From NCBI GenBank assembly GCA_032719365.1, contig CM064869.1, positions 26,693,504-26,757,503 of the forward strand: a stretch of 64,000 nt of DNA, read 5' to 3'. A program made the position numbers and the translations under genes. Shown in pieces: positions 18,572 through 30,754 of the stretch (positions within the stretch are counted from its first letter, which is position 1; every line of letters starts with the position of its first letter). The notes under the pieces were generated by a model. The model ran no database searches, was not told where the DNA came from, and was given only the letters and a program-made list of their open reading frames with translations. The DNA comes from Prinsepia uniflora (lineage: Eukaryota > Streptophyta > Magnoliopsida > Rosales > Rosaceae).

Positions 18572-21500
18572 ACGGTTGCTCTTTTGTGTGCGCAGGTCGA
18601 GGGTGTGATGTTTCTTTGGGCTGCAATTCGTTATCAACCTGATAGATAGTTTTTGGGTTTGGATAGTGGATGGAGTGTGATTGGCCCGATACGCCGTGCA
18701 TTAATGTGATTCGACCCAAGTGGGGTTGATTGTGGTGAACTGGTATTGTGGGACCGTCGGTTCGGTCATGTGATATTGGATTGTTGTGCTGCTAGGTGCA
18801 GCCAGGTTCGGGGAACCTCATGTGAGTAATGGTCTAAAATGTGAACCCTTGTGGTGGTTTCTAGTGTGAGGGATGTTGGTTCATCGGAGTTGGCGGATGA
18901 CCTAGTGGTGGAACCCACGTTGATGGGATGGTAGGATTGGATTTGACGTCTATTCGATGTCTAGACCGCGGGGTCGGTCAGGTTGTGGATTTTATATTAC
19001 GGAGAGCTGTTTGGTTCGGTTGAACCATAGGGTGTGATTGTGGAACCCTAGTGTTAAAAGGTAAACCTTAATTGTGGTTAGTGGATGAGAACTTGTGCTG
19101 CGACGAGCGGCTGAGGTCATGGATGACCATGTGGATGGCTCTGGTGAGTCTAGGAAGAACTATGGGATCCGATTTACGGATACGGTTCTGAGATAAATTG
19201 TGGAATCCCGTGTTGGATCGGGTATTGGTGTGATGTGTGGATGCGGATCTCGATAGTAATGACAGTTGGTCGGTAGTCATATGGAGATGACTGGCTATCG
19301 AGGGTAATTAGTGTGGTTCTGATACTTGGGGATCAGGGGACGTTCAGGGAACGTTCATTTTCCTGATGTGGATTGTCAGAGTGGTGGTACCCATAGTCGT
19401 GAGGTACGGGATCGTCGTTCGGTATGAACGGAGATCCAAGGTTGTCGTATTTGCATACGGTGTGCAAGTATGGATTGTGTGTTGGTACTTTTGCGTCGAT
19501 ACTAGTATGGATGCCTGTGTGCTGATACTAGTGTTGCTGGTAGTGTGTTGGTGCTGGTACAAGCGCTGGTGCTAGTGTCGGTAATGGTGTTGACGATGAG
19601 CCACAAGTTGAGGGGTGACTCCGTCATGATGAACATATGTTCGGTCCTTGAGATTCGGTAGTGGTTGAGTGATGGACTGGATGGGTTCCAGTTAAGATCG
19701 TAATGTGTTGGGATAAGTTCCAATAGTGGTGAGATAACCAGTAAGGAGTGGATTAAAAAGGGTATAATTGAGACTTGAGTAATCTTGGGATGACGTCCCC
19801 TACGTCATGATAATTGGTGGATTTGGGGGAGTTGTTGGCAACTCCAAAATTTGTGCGATTTTATGTTTTTAAATATCCCTAAAATGTACATGGAAATGAT
19901 TAAAACTGGAAAAGACGAGGAAAAGCCATTAGTGGTATAAAGGTAGGAATTTGTAATTGAGAACTTGGAAAACCGAGTGTTGAACCTGTAAAGGTCGGGA
20001 TGTGCGAACGGAACAATAACGGATTGATTGTGGACACGGGGTTGTCCAAGTGAATTGATGAGGTAGGAAGTCTAGTGGTTAGACTTGACGTCTTGTTGGG
20101 AGCATATCTGTTTCCAACATGGTTGGAACCTTAGTGTCGAAGAGAGTTGTGATTGGGGAACGAGAGTGGTGTTCGTTTTTGGTGATTGGTATTCCGAAGT
20201 CATTGGGGTTGACTTCTTGCTTTCTGCCCTGGCAGACATTGACTGTAGTTACCAGTACGTTGAGCGTGTATTGGTTGGTGAGCTCTTGTGTGTTGCGAGG
20301 TCATTAGGAGGAGCTACGTGTTCGAAATTAGGTAAACGAGATTTTTCATTTTCTGCTTGGTGGCAGACGATGTTGGGGTACATGGCGTGGTGAGTGCAGT
20401 GAGTTTTGTTGCATCCACCCAGGATGAGTATTGGTGTCATTATTTTGGATCATCCTTGGTTTTCCTAGGTGGAATGACAAGGATCGATACGAACTTGGGT
20501 GTGTGAGTCGTAAATGACGAGATTAAACTTCTTTTCGAAGTGGGGCCCGTATGGTATTCTACTCGGGTGAGTAGGTTTTCAAGGTAGTTGAATTTTGTCA
20601 ACCTTAGACGTGTGGAGGTTGGATTGGCTTCCCTATGAAGTCAATCAAGTGTATTGAACGGGTAACCGATAGGTTTGGTTTTGGTGTGTCTTGGTAAATG
20701 TGAACGAGATTTCGGGATTTGGAATCGAATTACTGGGTGACGATTCAGGATTCGATTTTGGAACTTGAAAGTATATTTCCGGGTTTGGGTACGGAATGGT
20801 TATTCCAAATGCTAGCTTACGGAATAATGATTTCGAATTCGGATTTGGAAATGAATTAAAATGTGATGTCTGGGTTTGGATCCGGGATTTCTTACGAAGT
20901 TGCGGATTCAGATTCGGAATTGGAACTAGATGTTGGGTGGAGTTTCGATTTGCCTCATGCTGGATTGGGCAAACGTACTCCATTATTGGAACGCGTTCGG
21001 CTATGACCTAGGTGGTTGTAGTCTGGTTATTAGGTAGATGTGTGTACTTCGTACATGGTTCGAGGTACAATACCTTGTAGACTTGTGATGTCTAGTTACG
21101 GTATACGGGATATACCCGAGGTGTGTTGGTGAACGTGTTGGTAGTCGGATTGGTTCTGATACCATGGGATTGGTTGTGGACCGGACATTACTATGCAATG
21201 GGTCATGGTAATTCCGATGTGTTTAATTACACACAGGTCGTGTGAAATGTCGGTAAGGGTATTGGTGAGTCGAGTACATTGGTGGCATGTGTAGCCACGA
21301 GTGAGTCTAGTGTCAGTTTTCGACTGACAACAACTGTGTGGTGACAGTTTGTCAGGATGTATCAACATAGATCGTTGAGTGGGATCAGCTGACTCCTAGT
21401 GGGAGTGGGAAAGGAACCGTCGAGTTGTTGCGTCAACGAGAGGGTTGATTTGACAAGTGGTGTCAAATTCGAAACAAGTAGTTTCAGTCATTCGACGGGG

Positions 21501-21718
21501 TCGAATGTAGTCGTTGCGTTTTGAGTATTAGTGGTACGTAGAGTGCAGACAAGTTTTGCCTGGTTAGTTGGTGTACGGGTGTACACGTGTTGTGTGGTCG
21601 ATTCCACTTTCCACGGGGTGTTTGTGGAATCAGGGTAATCGAGTTTCGAGAGCGAAACTTTTTAAGGAGCGAAGTACGTTGAGTTTAGATCGGTTGGAAT
21701 TTCGAGGACGAAATTTAT

Positions 21719-21732
21719 TAAGGAGGGAAGAT
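21719..21732 (+). other. Polypurine tract of element D
   Basis: AAGGAGGGAAGAT directly before the TG of the 3' LTR, preceded by TTTCGAGGACGAAATTT as in autonomous relatives. Confidence 0.88.
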
Positions 21733-24700
21733 TGTAACGAACCGTCCCGAATTCCGGGATTAGATTAGTCACTAATCTTGATTAGCGAGGTTGAACGGTG
21801 GTTAGTAGGGCGGAATCGGACAAAATGTGCAAAATGACCGTTTTGCCCCTAGTCGTGGGCAAAATGTTGACTTTTTGTTCGGGCGGTCAAATGGACTTTG
21901 ACCGATGACCGTGACGTAGTTCGGGACGTCACGAGTTCATAGACAGGTGGAACGTTCGATTCCGACATTCGTAGAGAAAGTTATGGTGTTCGGAAGTTGA
22001 GGGGTATTTTGGTAATTTGGCTTATTAGGGGCCAAATGTTGACTTTCTGACCGGGAGGTCCGATGGGCGAGGGCCAAGAACCGTTACGTAGGTATCGTCG
22101 ATACGAATCCAACGACAGGCGGCATGCTGAAATCGGAGTTACGACGACGAAGTTATGGTCAAGGAATCGGGCTCGGTTTACCGAACGAACCGGGATTAAA
22201 ATAATAATAAAATATTGAATAGTGATTATTGAATCTGAACCCTTGGATGAGTGACAAGTGTCACTCATCCCTTGATTTTGGGCTCTAAATCTGGATCATG
22301 CTTCCATTAATGGGTTAAAATACAATTTATCCCCTCTTTTAATCTCAGCCCTCCATCTCACTCCCAGATTGCATCTGGACCGTCCATCTCATCTCATCCC
22401 TTCCTTAATTAATTTGATCAGTTAATCCCCCTCTCTCATTTCTCATTTCACCGTGAACGACTACCACCCCAAATCCACTACCCATCCAACCCGCACCAAC
22501 TAAACCTACACCATTACTAGGCTAAGTCTAGTGGGAGATTTGGGCACCTGAGGAATGACGGGAGACGGCGGGAGACGGCAGCGGACACGGCGGAAAGGAA
22601 AAACAGGGGAGGTCCAAAACTCAGAATTCGGAATTCGTTTTGGGCTGGTTTTGATCGTTGTAAATGGACGTAGGATGTTCCTGGAGTCGAACTGGGCATG
22701 CTGGTGGCCACGGCGGGAGCCACGGCGGCGAGGTAAGCCTCGAACCCGTGAGTCTGTTTTCGGGTAAAAATGGCAGGATGGGTTTTAACGTACTACAATC
22801 GATCTTGTGACCAGGATGATGATCTAGGGGTTGAGACGAGCCTTTGGGGATCGTTTTCGAAAGGAATGGTGGCCGGGATCGTGCAGACACGACGGTTGCA
22901 GGTGGCCGGTCTGCACACCTCCACGAACAGGTAGTCAAACGTGTTGGTTTCTCAGTTTTAAAATCATGGATCAACTGGAATTAATGAGACGATCTTGTAG
23001 GAACAAACGGAATTGAAAATGATCGAGTAATGGCTGAGAACCAGTCGGGTTGGGCCGCGGGTCACGGTGACCCGTTTATCAGACAACCGGGTCAGAACGG
23101 TGACACTGTTCACGGCGAGTGAGTTTCACGCGCAGCCACTCACGGCGGCGCGTGACGGCGCGTGGGCACGGATCTCGAGGTGAGGTCAACATGACTTCTG
23201 TCCTATTTAATGTAACGAACATTTTGGGATTGGTTTCGGGTCGATCGGACACCGTCTCGATAGTGTTCGGGATGTCCGAAGGTTTTAAATTAAGTTTAAA
23301 AATAAGTAAAAATGCGGGAAAATTACGGGACTTTGATAGGATGTTAATGATGAGGTTAGTGACCCTCTAATGTGATTTGGACAGGATTGGGAGTCCCGGT
23401 GATAGTGGTGTGGCACGGGAGGGCCGGTGGCACGCGTATCGAGGCACACGGTTAAAACGGTCTGTGAGTGGACTTTGGTTTTATAAATTCTATGCATGCT
23501 TAAATGTTTTACATGGATTATGATTGTGATTGTATGATGTTGGTTTGGTTGTTGGTAAATTGTACGGTTTCACGTATTTCGAGGCGATTTACGTGCTTGC
23601 ACGTAAATCGAGGTTTTCCGGTTTTACATGGATTTTCCATATTTATGACTTGGATATAATGTGATGAAATGGTTTTGAAATTGGAAATATGAACTCGGGT
23701 TTGAGGCCCAATTATGTTGGAAATTTCGGACTTGGAGTCCATTTGAAATCGGGCCGGGGGCCCAGTTGGTTAATGAAATCGGGCCAGGGGTCCAGTTGGT
23801 ATGAAATCGGGCTGAGACCCATTTGAGTTATGTTATCGGGCCAGGGGCCCAGTTGATTTACGAATTCGGGCCGTGGGCCCAGTGGGTTTATAAGTCGGGC
23901 TGCGGGCCCAGTTGGTTTACAAATCGGGCCGTGGGCCCAATGGTTCATAAAATCGGGCATGAGGCCCAGTTGGATAATAAATGTGATTTCGGGTCAGGGA
24001 CCCTATATTTAATAATTGTGATTTTGGGTCAAGGACCCTAAATGGAATTATGTGGTTTTATGGAAATTTCGGGCAGGGCCCAATGGTAATAATATGATAA
24101 AAGGATTAAATAAAACTGTTTTCCATATACCATCTAGACACAAGGATATATGATGGTCTCCTCCAGATGTCTGGGACACTGGGGAAGTCACGGTGCGTTG
24201 CCTGCGAGGGGTCATTATACGGAGCAGCCGGACCGTATGATGACTCAGGAGCAGGATTGCTATGATTGACGTCAGGGACGTCAGACATCAGGGATGTCAG
24301 ATATATGGACCCGGAGAGACCCCGGGCAGCACGCGTAGCTTATGAAACCGTGAGATATGACGTCAGGGACGTCTAGCGTCTGGGACGCTAAGCATCTGGG
24401 ATGCTGGTGATGGTAATGGTAAAATATGGATTAATGAATAAAATGGCTTATTGGTTGGATATGTGTTATGTGGTAAAAATGGATTATTGGTTATGAAATG
24501 GTATGTAGGGTCGGGGACCCTAAATGGTTTTGGATTTTGAATTGATGTTCATTTATGGTCGTGGGTGGTGACCCACATGGTTTTAATATGTATGGTGGTG
24601 GTATTCCACAGTTTTGGGCTGAGTTCCCACACTTGGCTTTTGGTTAACGGTTTTTGGGCTAAGACCCTAATGGCTCGGTTGAGCAAACGTTTTGGTTACT

Positions 24701-24998
24701 GGTTTTTGTGGCATGCATACGTTTTTATTGGAGGGCATAAATGTCTTATAAATGTATTTGGGTAAACTTATTGGTTTTTGTCCACTCACAGCTTTTGGTT
24801 TTAATGCCCTTCAGGTTGATCACGGATGCGATTGCAGCAGGGACTGGGACATTGCACACCTCCTCCATCGATCCTTGCGCACTCTGGATGCCCCGTTTGG
24901 GCAGTGGCTCTTGGTCATCCCTTGTCTGACACCCCTGGTTGGACGGGAGCAGGGCACATTCCATGGTAATCCCGGGGGGATTGGGATGGGTCCTGTCA
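21733..24998 (+). repeat. 3' LTR of element D
   Basis: Collinear with 15292-18556, with one extra T near 23615. Palindrome at 22245-22270, closing-stem arms at 23464-23473 and 24780-24789. It ends CTGTCA at 24998, followed by the TSD. Confidence 0.95.
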
Positions 24999-25003
24999 CC
25001 AAG
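24999..25003. repeat. Target site duplication of element D (right copy)
   Basis: CCAAG, matching 15287-15291. Confidence 0.95.
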
Positions 25004-27220
25004 GGCACGCCACCGTGGACGGCGGAGCCATGAACCCGAGAAGAAACTCGGTAAGGCCCCATTTTCATTTTAATTCAATTTTTGCATTAGGTCCCGTTTT
25101 GGATGGTTTGGTTGAGATTATTAGGATGTTAGGAGTGTGAGGGGACCGTTTTTTACGGTTGTGAAGGGCGGTGCTGCCTTGGGGATAATCGGAAAACTTA
25201 GACCGATTAGGGGAGGATTGAACGGACGGGTTTTGTAGGGTTTTTCTTAGTTTTCTTCATTGGATTGGATAGGAAACTTGAAAATAGGATTAATGGAATT
25301 AAAATGGAAGCAAAAGGACCAAAAACGACGAGAAAAAACACCTGGACCGGTCACGCCGGTCCGGTTTGGTTCGAACCAGGGGGACTGGCCGGTTCACCTG
25401 AGGAAGAAGACGACTGTGCAGGGCGCGTGAAGCCCACGCGCAGTCTCTTCTAGGGGCACGTCCGGGCGCGTGAAGTGTCCTTTGGGGAAGTGTTCAACAT
25501 ATGAAATCTTCTATTCGATGTAACGAACATTTTGGGACTGGTTTCGTGTCAATCAGACATTATTTCGATATAGTTCGGGTTGTCCGAAGGTTTGGGTTCA
25601 CGTTTAAAAATAGTTAGAAAATTCGGAAAATTACGGGACTTTAGTGAGGGGTTATTTAGGTAGTTAATAACCCTCTAAACGAATTTGGACAGGTTCGGGA
25701 GTCCCGGTGATGGTGATTGGCTCGGGAGAGCCGTATGGCATGCAAATCGAGGCGGCAGCTCGGACGGTCTGTGAGTGGACCTTGGTTTTCTAAATTGGTG
25801 CATGCATAAATGTTTATTATATGTTTTAATACATGTTTGATAATGACATGGGTGCATTTGTATGTGGTTACGTATAAGCACGTATTTCGAGATTTCGGCC
25901 TTATACGGTGCTTATACGGGTTGGTATTTCCTTATTGGTTTTAATGAATTGGATTTGGATTTCAAAAGGATAAACTCGGGTATGAGACCCATTTGGTTTT
26001 GTCTCGGGAATATGACCTCAGATATCGGGCACGGTGCCCAACTGATGTCCTATGTTCGGGCACGAGACCCAGGTTACTTTACGGTTTTGATTTCAGGTCA
26101 TGGAACCTTAAATGGATTTCCCGATTCATGACGGTTTATGGGAACCGGCATGAACCCTTGTGATGGTATCATGGTTCATGACGGTATGGGGATCGGCATG
26201 AACCCTGGTTATGTTATTACGGTACATGACGGTTTATGGGAACCGGCATGTTACCTCGGTTATGTTATTATGGTACATGACGGTTTATGGGAAACGGCAT
26301 GTTACCCTAGTTATGTTATTACGGTACATGACGGTTTATGGGAACCGACATGTTACCTTGCTTATGTATATTATGGATCATGACGGTTCAGGGGAACTGG
26401 GCATGGATATTGTGTTATGTATATATATGTTCATGTACCTTCCTTTATTTCTATTATCTCCTCCAAGGAGGGTCGTTGGCCTGGGTGGACCCCGGAGTAG
26501 TCACGGAGCACCGATTGAGTGGAGTCACCCCCCAGTTGGGTTCCTTACTCTCAGGAAGGCTATGGTTACTATTACCTCGAGTAGGATCAGTGGTCTGCGG
26601 ACATTGACCTTGACTTTGAGAAGACTCAGATTGAGACCCGGGTAGCACGCGCGTAGCTTTGGATACCGTGACAGGATTGGTTGTGTGACTTATATGTATA
26701 TATGATATATGGATTTGATATGTGGTGTGCACAGGTGTGCAGAGGATTTGAGCAGTGGCTCGTGTACTTGGTTTTAGTATGGTTATGGTTTTGGGCTGAG
26801 TCCCTTGTTGGTTTTCTTATGGATTTGGGCGGTGGCCCGTATGGTCGATTTCATTGTGGTCCTTTCGACCTTAGTTTATTTCTGATTTTGGCTTAGTTCC
26901 CACATGTGGTCCATTTGGTTAAATGGTTTTCGAATGCATGCATTCTTTTTAGTGAAGGGTACAAATGTCTTTATGGAAAATGTTTTTATAAACTTTTGTT
27001 TTGTCCACTAACAGTTTTTAATGTTTTGACTGCCCTTCAGGTTGACATCAGATGTGGACTGTAGCAGAGACCGAGATATCACATGCCTCCTCCGGATCCT
27101 AGCGTACTCTGATAGCCCGGGAGGGCAAAGGTCGGAATTATCCCTTGTCCAACACTTTGTGTTAGACGGGAGCAGGATCATCCCGCTCTAATCCCGGGGG
27201 CATTGGGATGGGTCCTGTCA
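25004..27220 (+). mobile_element. Solo Tekay/Del-type LTR C, right part
   Basis: Continues C after D. It includes the conserved LTR block near 25517, GTGAGTGGAC at 25771, hairpin units GGGT-ATGAG-ACCC (25978) and GGGCAC-G-GTGCCC (26027), a six-unit 50-bp tandem array at 26127-26394, an acceptor-like CCCTTCAG ending at 27040 and a GTCCAACAC/GTGTTAGAC hairpin at 27147-27167. It ends CTGTCA. Confidence 0.92.
26127..26400 (+). repeat. Six-unit 50-bp minisatellite in LTR C
   Basis: Units start with CATGACGGT at 26127, 26177, 26225, 26276, 26327 and 26379. Most can form CGGTT-(6 nt)-AACCG, with G-U wobble variants in units 2 and 6. Apparent ORFs here are a product of the repeat. Confidence 0.85.
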
Positions 27221-27225
27221 TCACC
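27221..27225. repeat. Target site duplication of solo LTR C (right copy)
   Basis: TCACC, matching 14562-14566; these bases are part of the reverse complement of the 5S C-box. Confidence 0.93.
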
Positions 27226-27280
27226 CATCTTGGAATTGCTCCAATCCAATCTCGTTTAACTTTGAAGCTCCAACCAAACT
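27226..27280 (-). mobile_element. Cassandra-like TRIM copy I, segment 2 (5S-like core)
   Basis: Minus-strand 5S-like sequence between the C-box and the A-box (CGTTTAACTTTG at about 27253 is the reverse complement of the A-box region). It is bounded by LTR C on the left and LTR E on the right. Confidence 0.75.
27276..27280. repeat. Target site duplication of solo LTR E (left copy)
   Basis: AAACT before the TG at 27281, matching 30346-30350. Confidence 0.93.
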
Positions 27281-30200
27281 TGATAGGACCCGGGCCCGAA
27301 GGACATAGATAACCGTGCCCGGTCCTGCTCCCGTCTGACAAGTCAATTGAAGATCCGAAACTACCCTTCAGCATCTGCCAGACAAGGGATATTTGCGCAT
27401 GTGCCCACTCATACCTCCACCTCTGGAATAGCCTCGATCAACGCGCCACAACCTGAAGGGCTAATAAAACAGAAAAGGTGTGAGTGGACAAAAATGACCT
27501 CTTATAAAAACATTTGCCAAAATACAATCTTACCCTCCAGTTTTCACAAACGTGCATGCATATCGTAAAACATGAGTAATAATATGAAATCATTCAAGTA
27601 TGAACAGTGGACCGATAAAATCTAAACATATTTTCCCAAGGTCCGTAAAACTCATGTTCACCAAATCAGTTCAAGTTATAAAACATCAAATCCCGGCTCT
27701 CAGGCCAAAACATGTGAACACCATCACCTGGCCACGAAGACCAAAAACCCGTACTCAAAACTGGCACGTAATCACAAACAACATGTATCTAAATTCCATG
27801 TCCACATTTTCCTTAAAACTCATTTTCCATAAAACCACGGGACTTATTTCCATATCCTGTTGCTTAGAGTCACGTTTATCCCTGCAACGCGTGCCAATCA
27901 ATAGGCTCAAGGACCGCTCAAAATCCGAGCATCCGCCGCTGTGAACACATCACCAGCCGACAATCCGGATCTCGTGAACACATCACTTACCGATCCATAT
28001 ATATATCCAGCACATCTCTGGTCTGAGTCGAGCCTCCCTCGGCTGCACGACAAAGACCGTGCTACGTGACCTCTTCGGGGTAAACACTTCCATCCCGAAG
28101 GCGAGCGTTATCTCCAGGGTGCACTCTGGGGAAAAACATATTTCCACCCGAAAGCCCTAAATATCCACAACATATCCTCATCACAAAAACAAGTGAAAAC
28201 AGTTGCACGTGAAATCAAAATCATTTTCAATACAGGGTCTCAGCCCCAAGTCCCGATTTACTTTATAAATCTGAAAATCATCAATATCATCATGTAATCA
28301 CATGGAAATACAAATCCAACCAAAATCACAATTTCATTGGGTCTCAAGTCCAAAATATCATTTTCACGCAAATCCGTGCAACCGTAAACCCGAGTTGCCA
28401 TGATCACGTAAATCCATAAAATCAATCACTGACTCATAATCCGAGTCCAAATATCATTTTCAATTTCCTAACTCATAACCCGAGTCAAAACATCATTTTC
28501 AATCCCGGGCCTAGCCCAATACATCAATTTCATCATTTCTCAAAAATCGTGCCAAAATATAATATAATAATCATAAAATCGAAGAATCACCAGATTGAAA
28601 CATAAATCATGCCAAAGCATATAAAATCATATAATAAAGAATTTAAAACATATATGCATGCATCACGGTTAGAAAACAAAGTCACTCACACACACCGTAT
28701 AAACGATTCGTTTCCGAGCTGCACGTTTTTCCGTAAATTCTGAAAATCACAATTCCTGTCCAAAATCATTAATGAGGGTTACTAACGTCTCAAAATATTT
28801 CATATAATTTTCCCCAATTTTTCCAGAATTTAAATACGTATTTTTAACATAAAACAAAAATTCGGATACGCGGAACATTAACGAAACGATATCCGATTTC
28901 CTCGAAACCAGTGTCAAAATGTCCGTTACATTAAATGGGAAAAAAATCATGTTGATCTCACCCCAAAAATCCTGTTCACGCGCCCCCACGTGCCGCCGCA
29001 AGCGGCTGCGCGTGGAAGCCACGTGCCAGCTACAGTACCTTCGTCCCAACCCGTTTCTCTGTAAAACGGGTCCAGTTGGCCCGCGAGATAACCCAACTCG
29101 TTTCCTATCAATTCGACACCAATTCAACCAATTGAGCATTCAAACAGATTCTATTTGAATCCAATTAAGGTTTTGTGAAGTCAATTTCACGAACACTTAC
29201 CTCAAACCCGTCGAATCAAACTTGATTCTTCGAAGAACTGCCGTACACTGTCCATTGATTGAACATCAGCAATATCCATCGTTTTCCTTCAATTGATCCT
29301 TCCAGAAGCATCGTGGGATCCTCAGGAACATAATCCCCAGTTCAATTTCATCAATCAAAGCCTCAAATTCCTCGACTCAAGGTCGAAAATTCGAAGATTT
29401 CATTCCTTCTGTTCTTGCTTAAATCGACACCAATTCCCTTCTTTCTTGTTGCAAATCGATTCGTATTGATCCTAGAAAGCTTACTCGAGCTTCAATTTCG
29501 ATCCTCACGGCCTCAAACTTGAAATTCGGATTTCCCCCCAAAATTGATAAATTTTCGATTTTTGATTTCCAGTTCTCCCTTTGTCCCCGTAATTCCCTTG
29601 TTAATTATGTCTCTCAAAGCTCTCAATTTTCTCCTCAAAACCTGTTGTGGAAGGAAGCTCAATTCTCCCAATTCTGATGCTCCATTTTCACGGTTTGAGA
29701 TAAAGAAGATGATTAATGGAGGGTTAAGTGTAATTAACAAATATTAGAACATAATGATGATGTTGGGAGGGAAACATGGATCAGGTTTTAGGGCTTAGAT
29801 TAGGGGATGGGTGACACTTATCACTCATCCAGGTGTGCACAGTCCCCAGTTACTATTCATTATTTTATTATTATTTTAATCGAAATCCTGGTTCGTTCGG
29901 TTAATCAATTCGTTCCCGTGACCATAACTTCGTCGTCGAACCTCCGATTTCGGCATGCCGCCTGTCATTGGATTCGTATTGACGAGACCTACGTAACGGT
30001 CCTTGGCCCTCGTCCATCGGACCTCCCGGACAAAAAGTCAACATTTGGCCCCTAATGCCAAATTACCAAAATACCCCTCAACTTCCGAACGTCATAACTT
30101 TTTCCTCGAGCGTCGGAATCGAACGTGCCACCTGTCTATGAACTCGTGACGTCCTGAACTACGTCACGGTCATCGGTGAAAGTCTGTTTGACAGTCCGAA

Positions 30201-30345
30201 CTAAAAGTCAACATTTTACCCACACCAAGGGGCAAAACGGTCATTTTGCACATTTCGTCCGATTTCACTCCACTAATCCCAGATTAGTCATTCCAAACTA
30301 TAATTAATTAATATTCAATCCCGACACTCGGGACGGGTCGTTACA
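27281..30345 (-). mobile_element. Solo Tekay/Del-type LTR E
   Basis: A 3,065-bp LTR with TGATAGGACC at the left and GTCGTTACA at the right on the plus strand, TSD AAACT. Reading on the minus strand, it has the conserved block near 28870-28935, GTGAGT at 28684-28689, paired segments GTGTGAGTG/CACTCACAC (27478-27486 with 28683-28691), hairpins GACTC-(7)-GAGTC at 28431-28447 and GGGC-CTA-GCCC at 28507-28517, and an acceptor-like CCCTTCAG at 27453. A palindrome lies at 29805-29830. No primer site or interior follows, so it is a solo LTR. Confidence 0.93.
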
Positions 30346-30350
30346 AAACT
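30346..30350. repeat. Target site duplication of solo LTR E (right copy)
   Basis: AAACT, matching 27276-27280. Confidence 0.93.
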
Positions 30351-30691
30351 CAAATCTAGTGAGCTCCCAAAAAGCCTCGTTTAGATCGGAGTTGCGCAGT
30401 GGCCTACTCTGCCCAACACGATATTATTCCATCTGGACTTGCTGGTCCAGCTAACTCTGCATGTAGAGTTTTTTTCCCGGGAACTCACATGCAACTTCCC
30501 AGTGGGTCACCCATCCTGAGATTACACTAGCCCAACCCCGCTTAACTTTGGAGTTCCAAAGGAATCCAAAGTGAGCTCCCAAGAGGCCTCGTGCTAGATA
30601 AATACGCACCCACACATATAAGACACTTCATATTTCCCTCCCAGAGCGATGTGGGATTGTTCACCATTTTTCCCAAAACGCGGGTCTTACA
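30351..30691 (-). mobile_element. Cassandra-like TRIM copy I, segment 3 (end of first LTR and second LTR)
   Basis: The first 60 bases complete the LTR broken by C and E. A second LTR then follows, with C-box reverse complement GGGTCACCCATCCTGAGA near 30506, A-box region CGCTTAACTTTGG near 30539 and the promoter-side sequence CGATGTGGGATTG near 30647. It ends TCTTACA at 30691. The first LTR lacks its promoter-side part and no intact primer site is seen, so the copy is rearranged. Confidence 0.75.
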
Positions 30692-30715
30692 CATTAAGCT
30701 TAAAATTACAAAAAA

Positions 30716-30754
<39 letters not shown>

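Larger units (their letters stand above)
18557..21732 (+). other. Non-coding interior of element D
   Basis: No retrotransposon motif is visible in six frames; the short ORFs are scattered and unrelated to known domains. Many short phrases of direct repetition suggest old, diverged sequence. It carries only the signals needed in cis for replication at its ends. Confidence 0.75.
15292..24998 (+). mobile_element. Complete non-coding Tekay/Del-related LTR retrotransposon (element D)
   Basis: This 9,707-bp element has 3,265- and 3,266-bp LTRs, a TGGTATCAGAGC primer site and a polypurine tract, with TSD CCAAG. The 3,176-bp interior has no gag, protease, RT or integrase in any frame I can recognise, so it is a large non-autonomous derivative (LARD-like). 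By hand I count about 20 differences between the LTRs (near 99.4% identity), mostly CG-to-TG/CA transitions. It therefore inserted recently and probably used proteins of a related autonomous element. It lies inside solo LTR C. Confidence 0.92.

Noticed and set aside
20085..20393. 102-residue ORF in the interior of D as a candidate gene
   Set aside because: Cys/Trp-rich random-looking translation, no motif, and no matching gag or pol order around it.
26138..26383. ORFs of 81-144 residues around 26138-26645 with repeated YVIMVHDGLWE-like phrases
   Set aside because: They are a by-product of the 50-bp tandem units of LTR C read in several frames; no domain and no codon preference.
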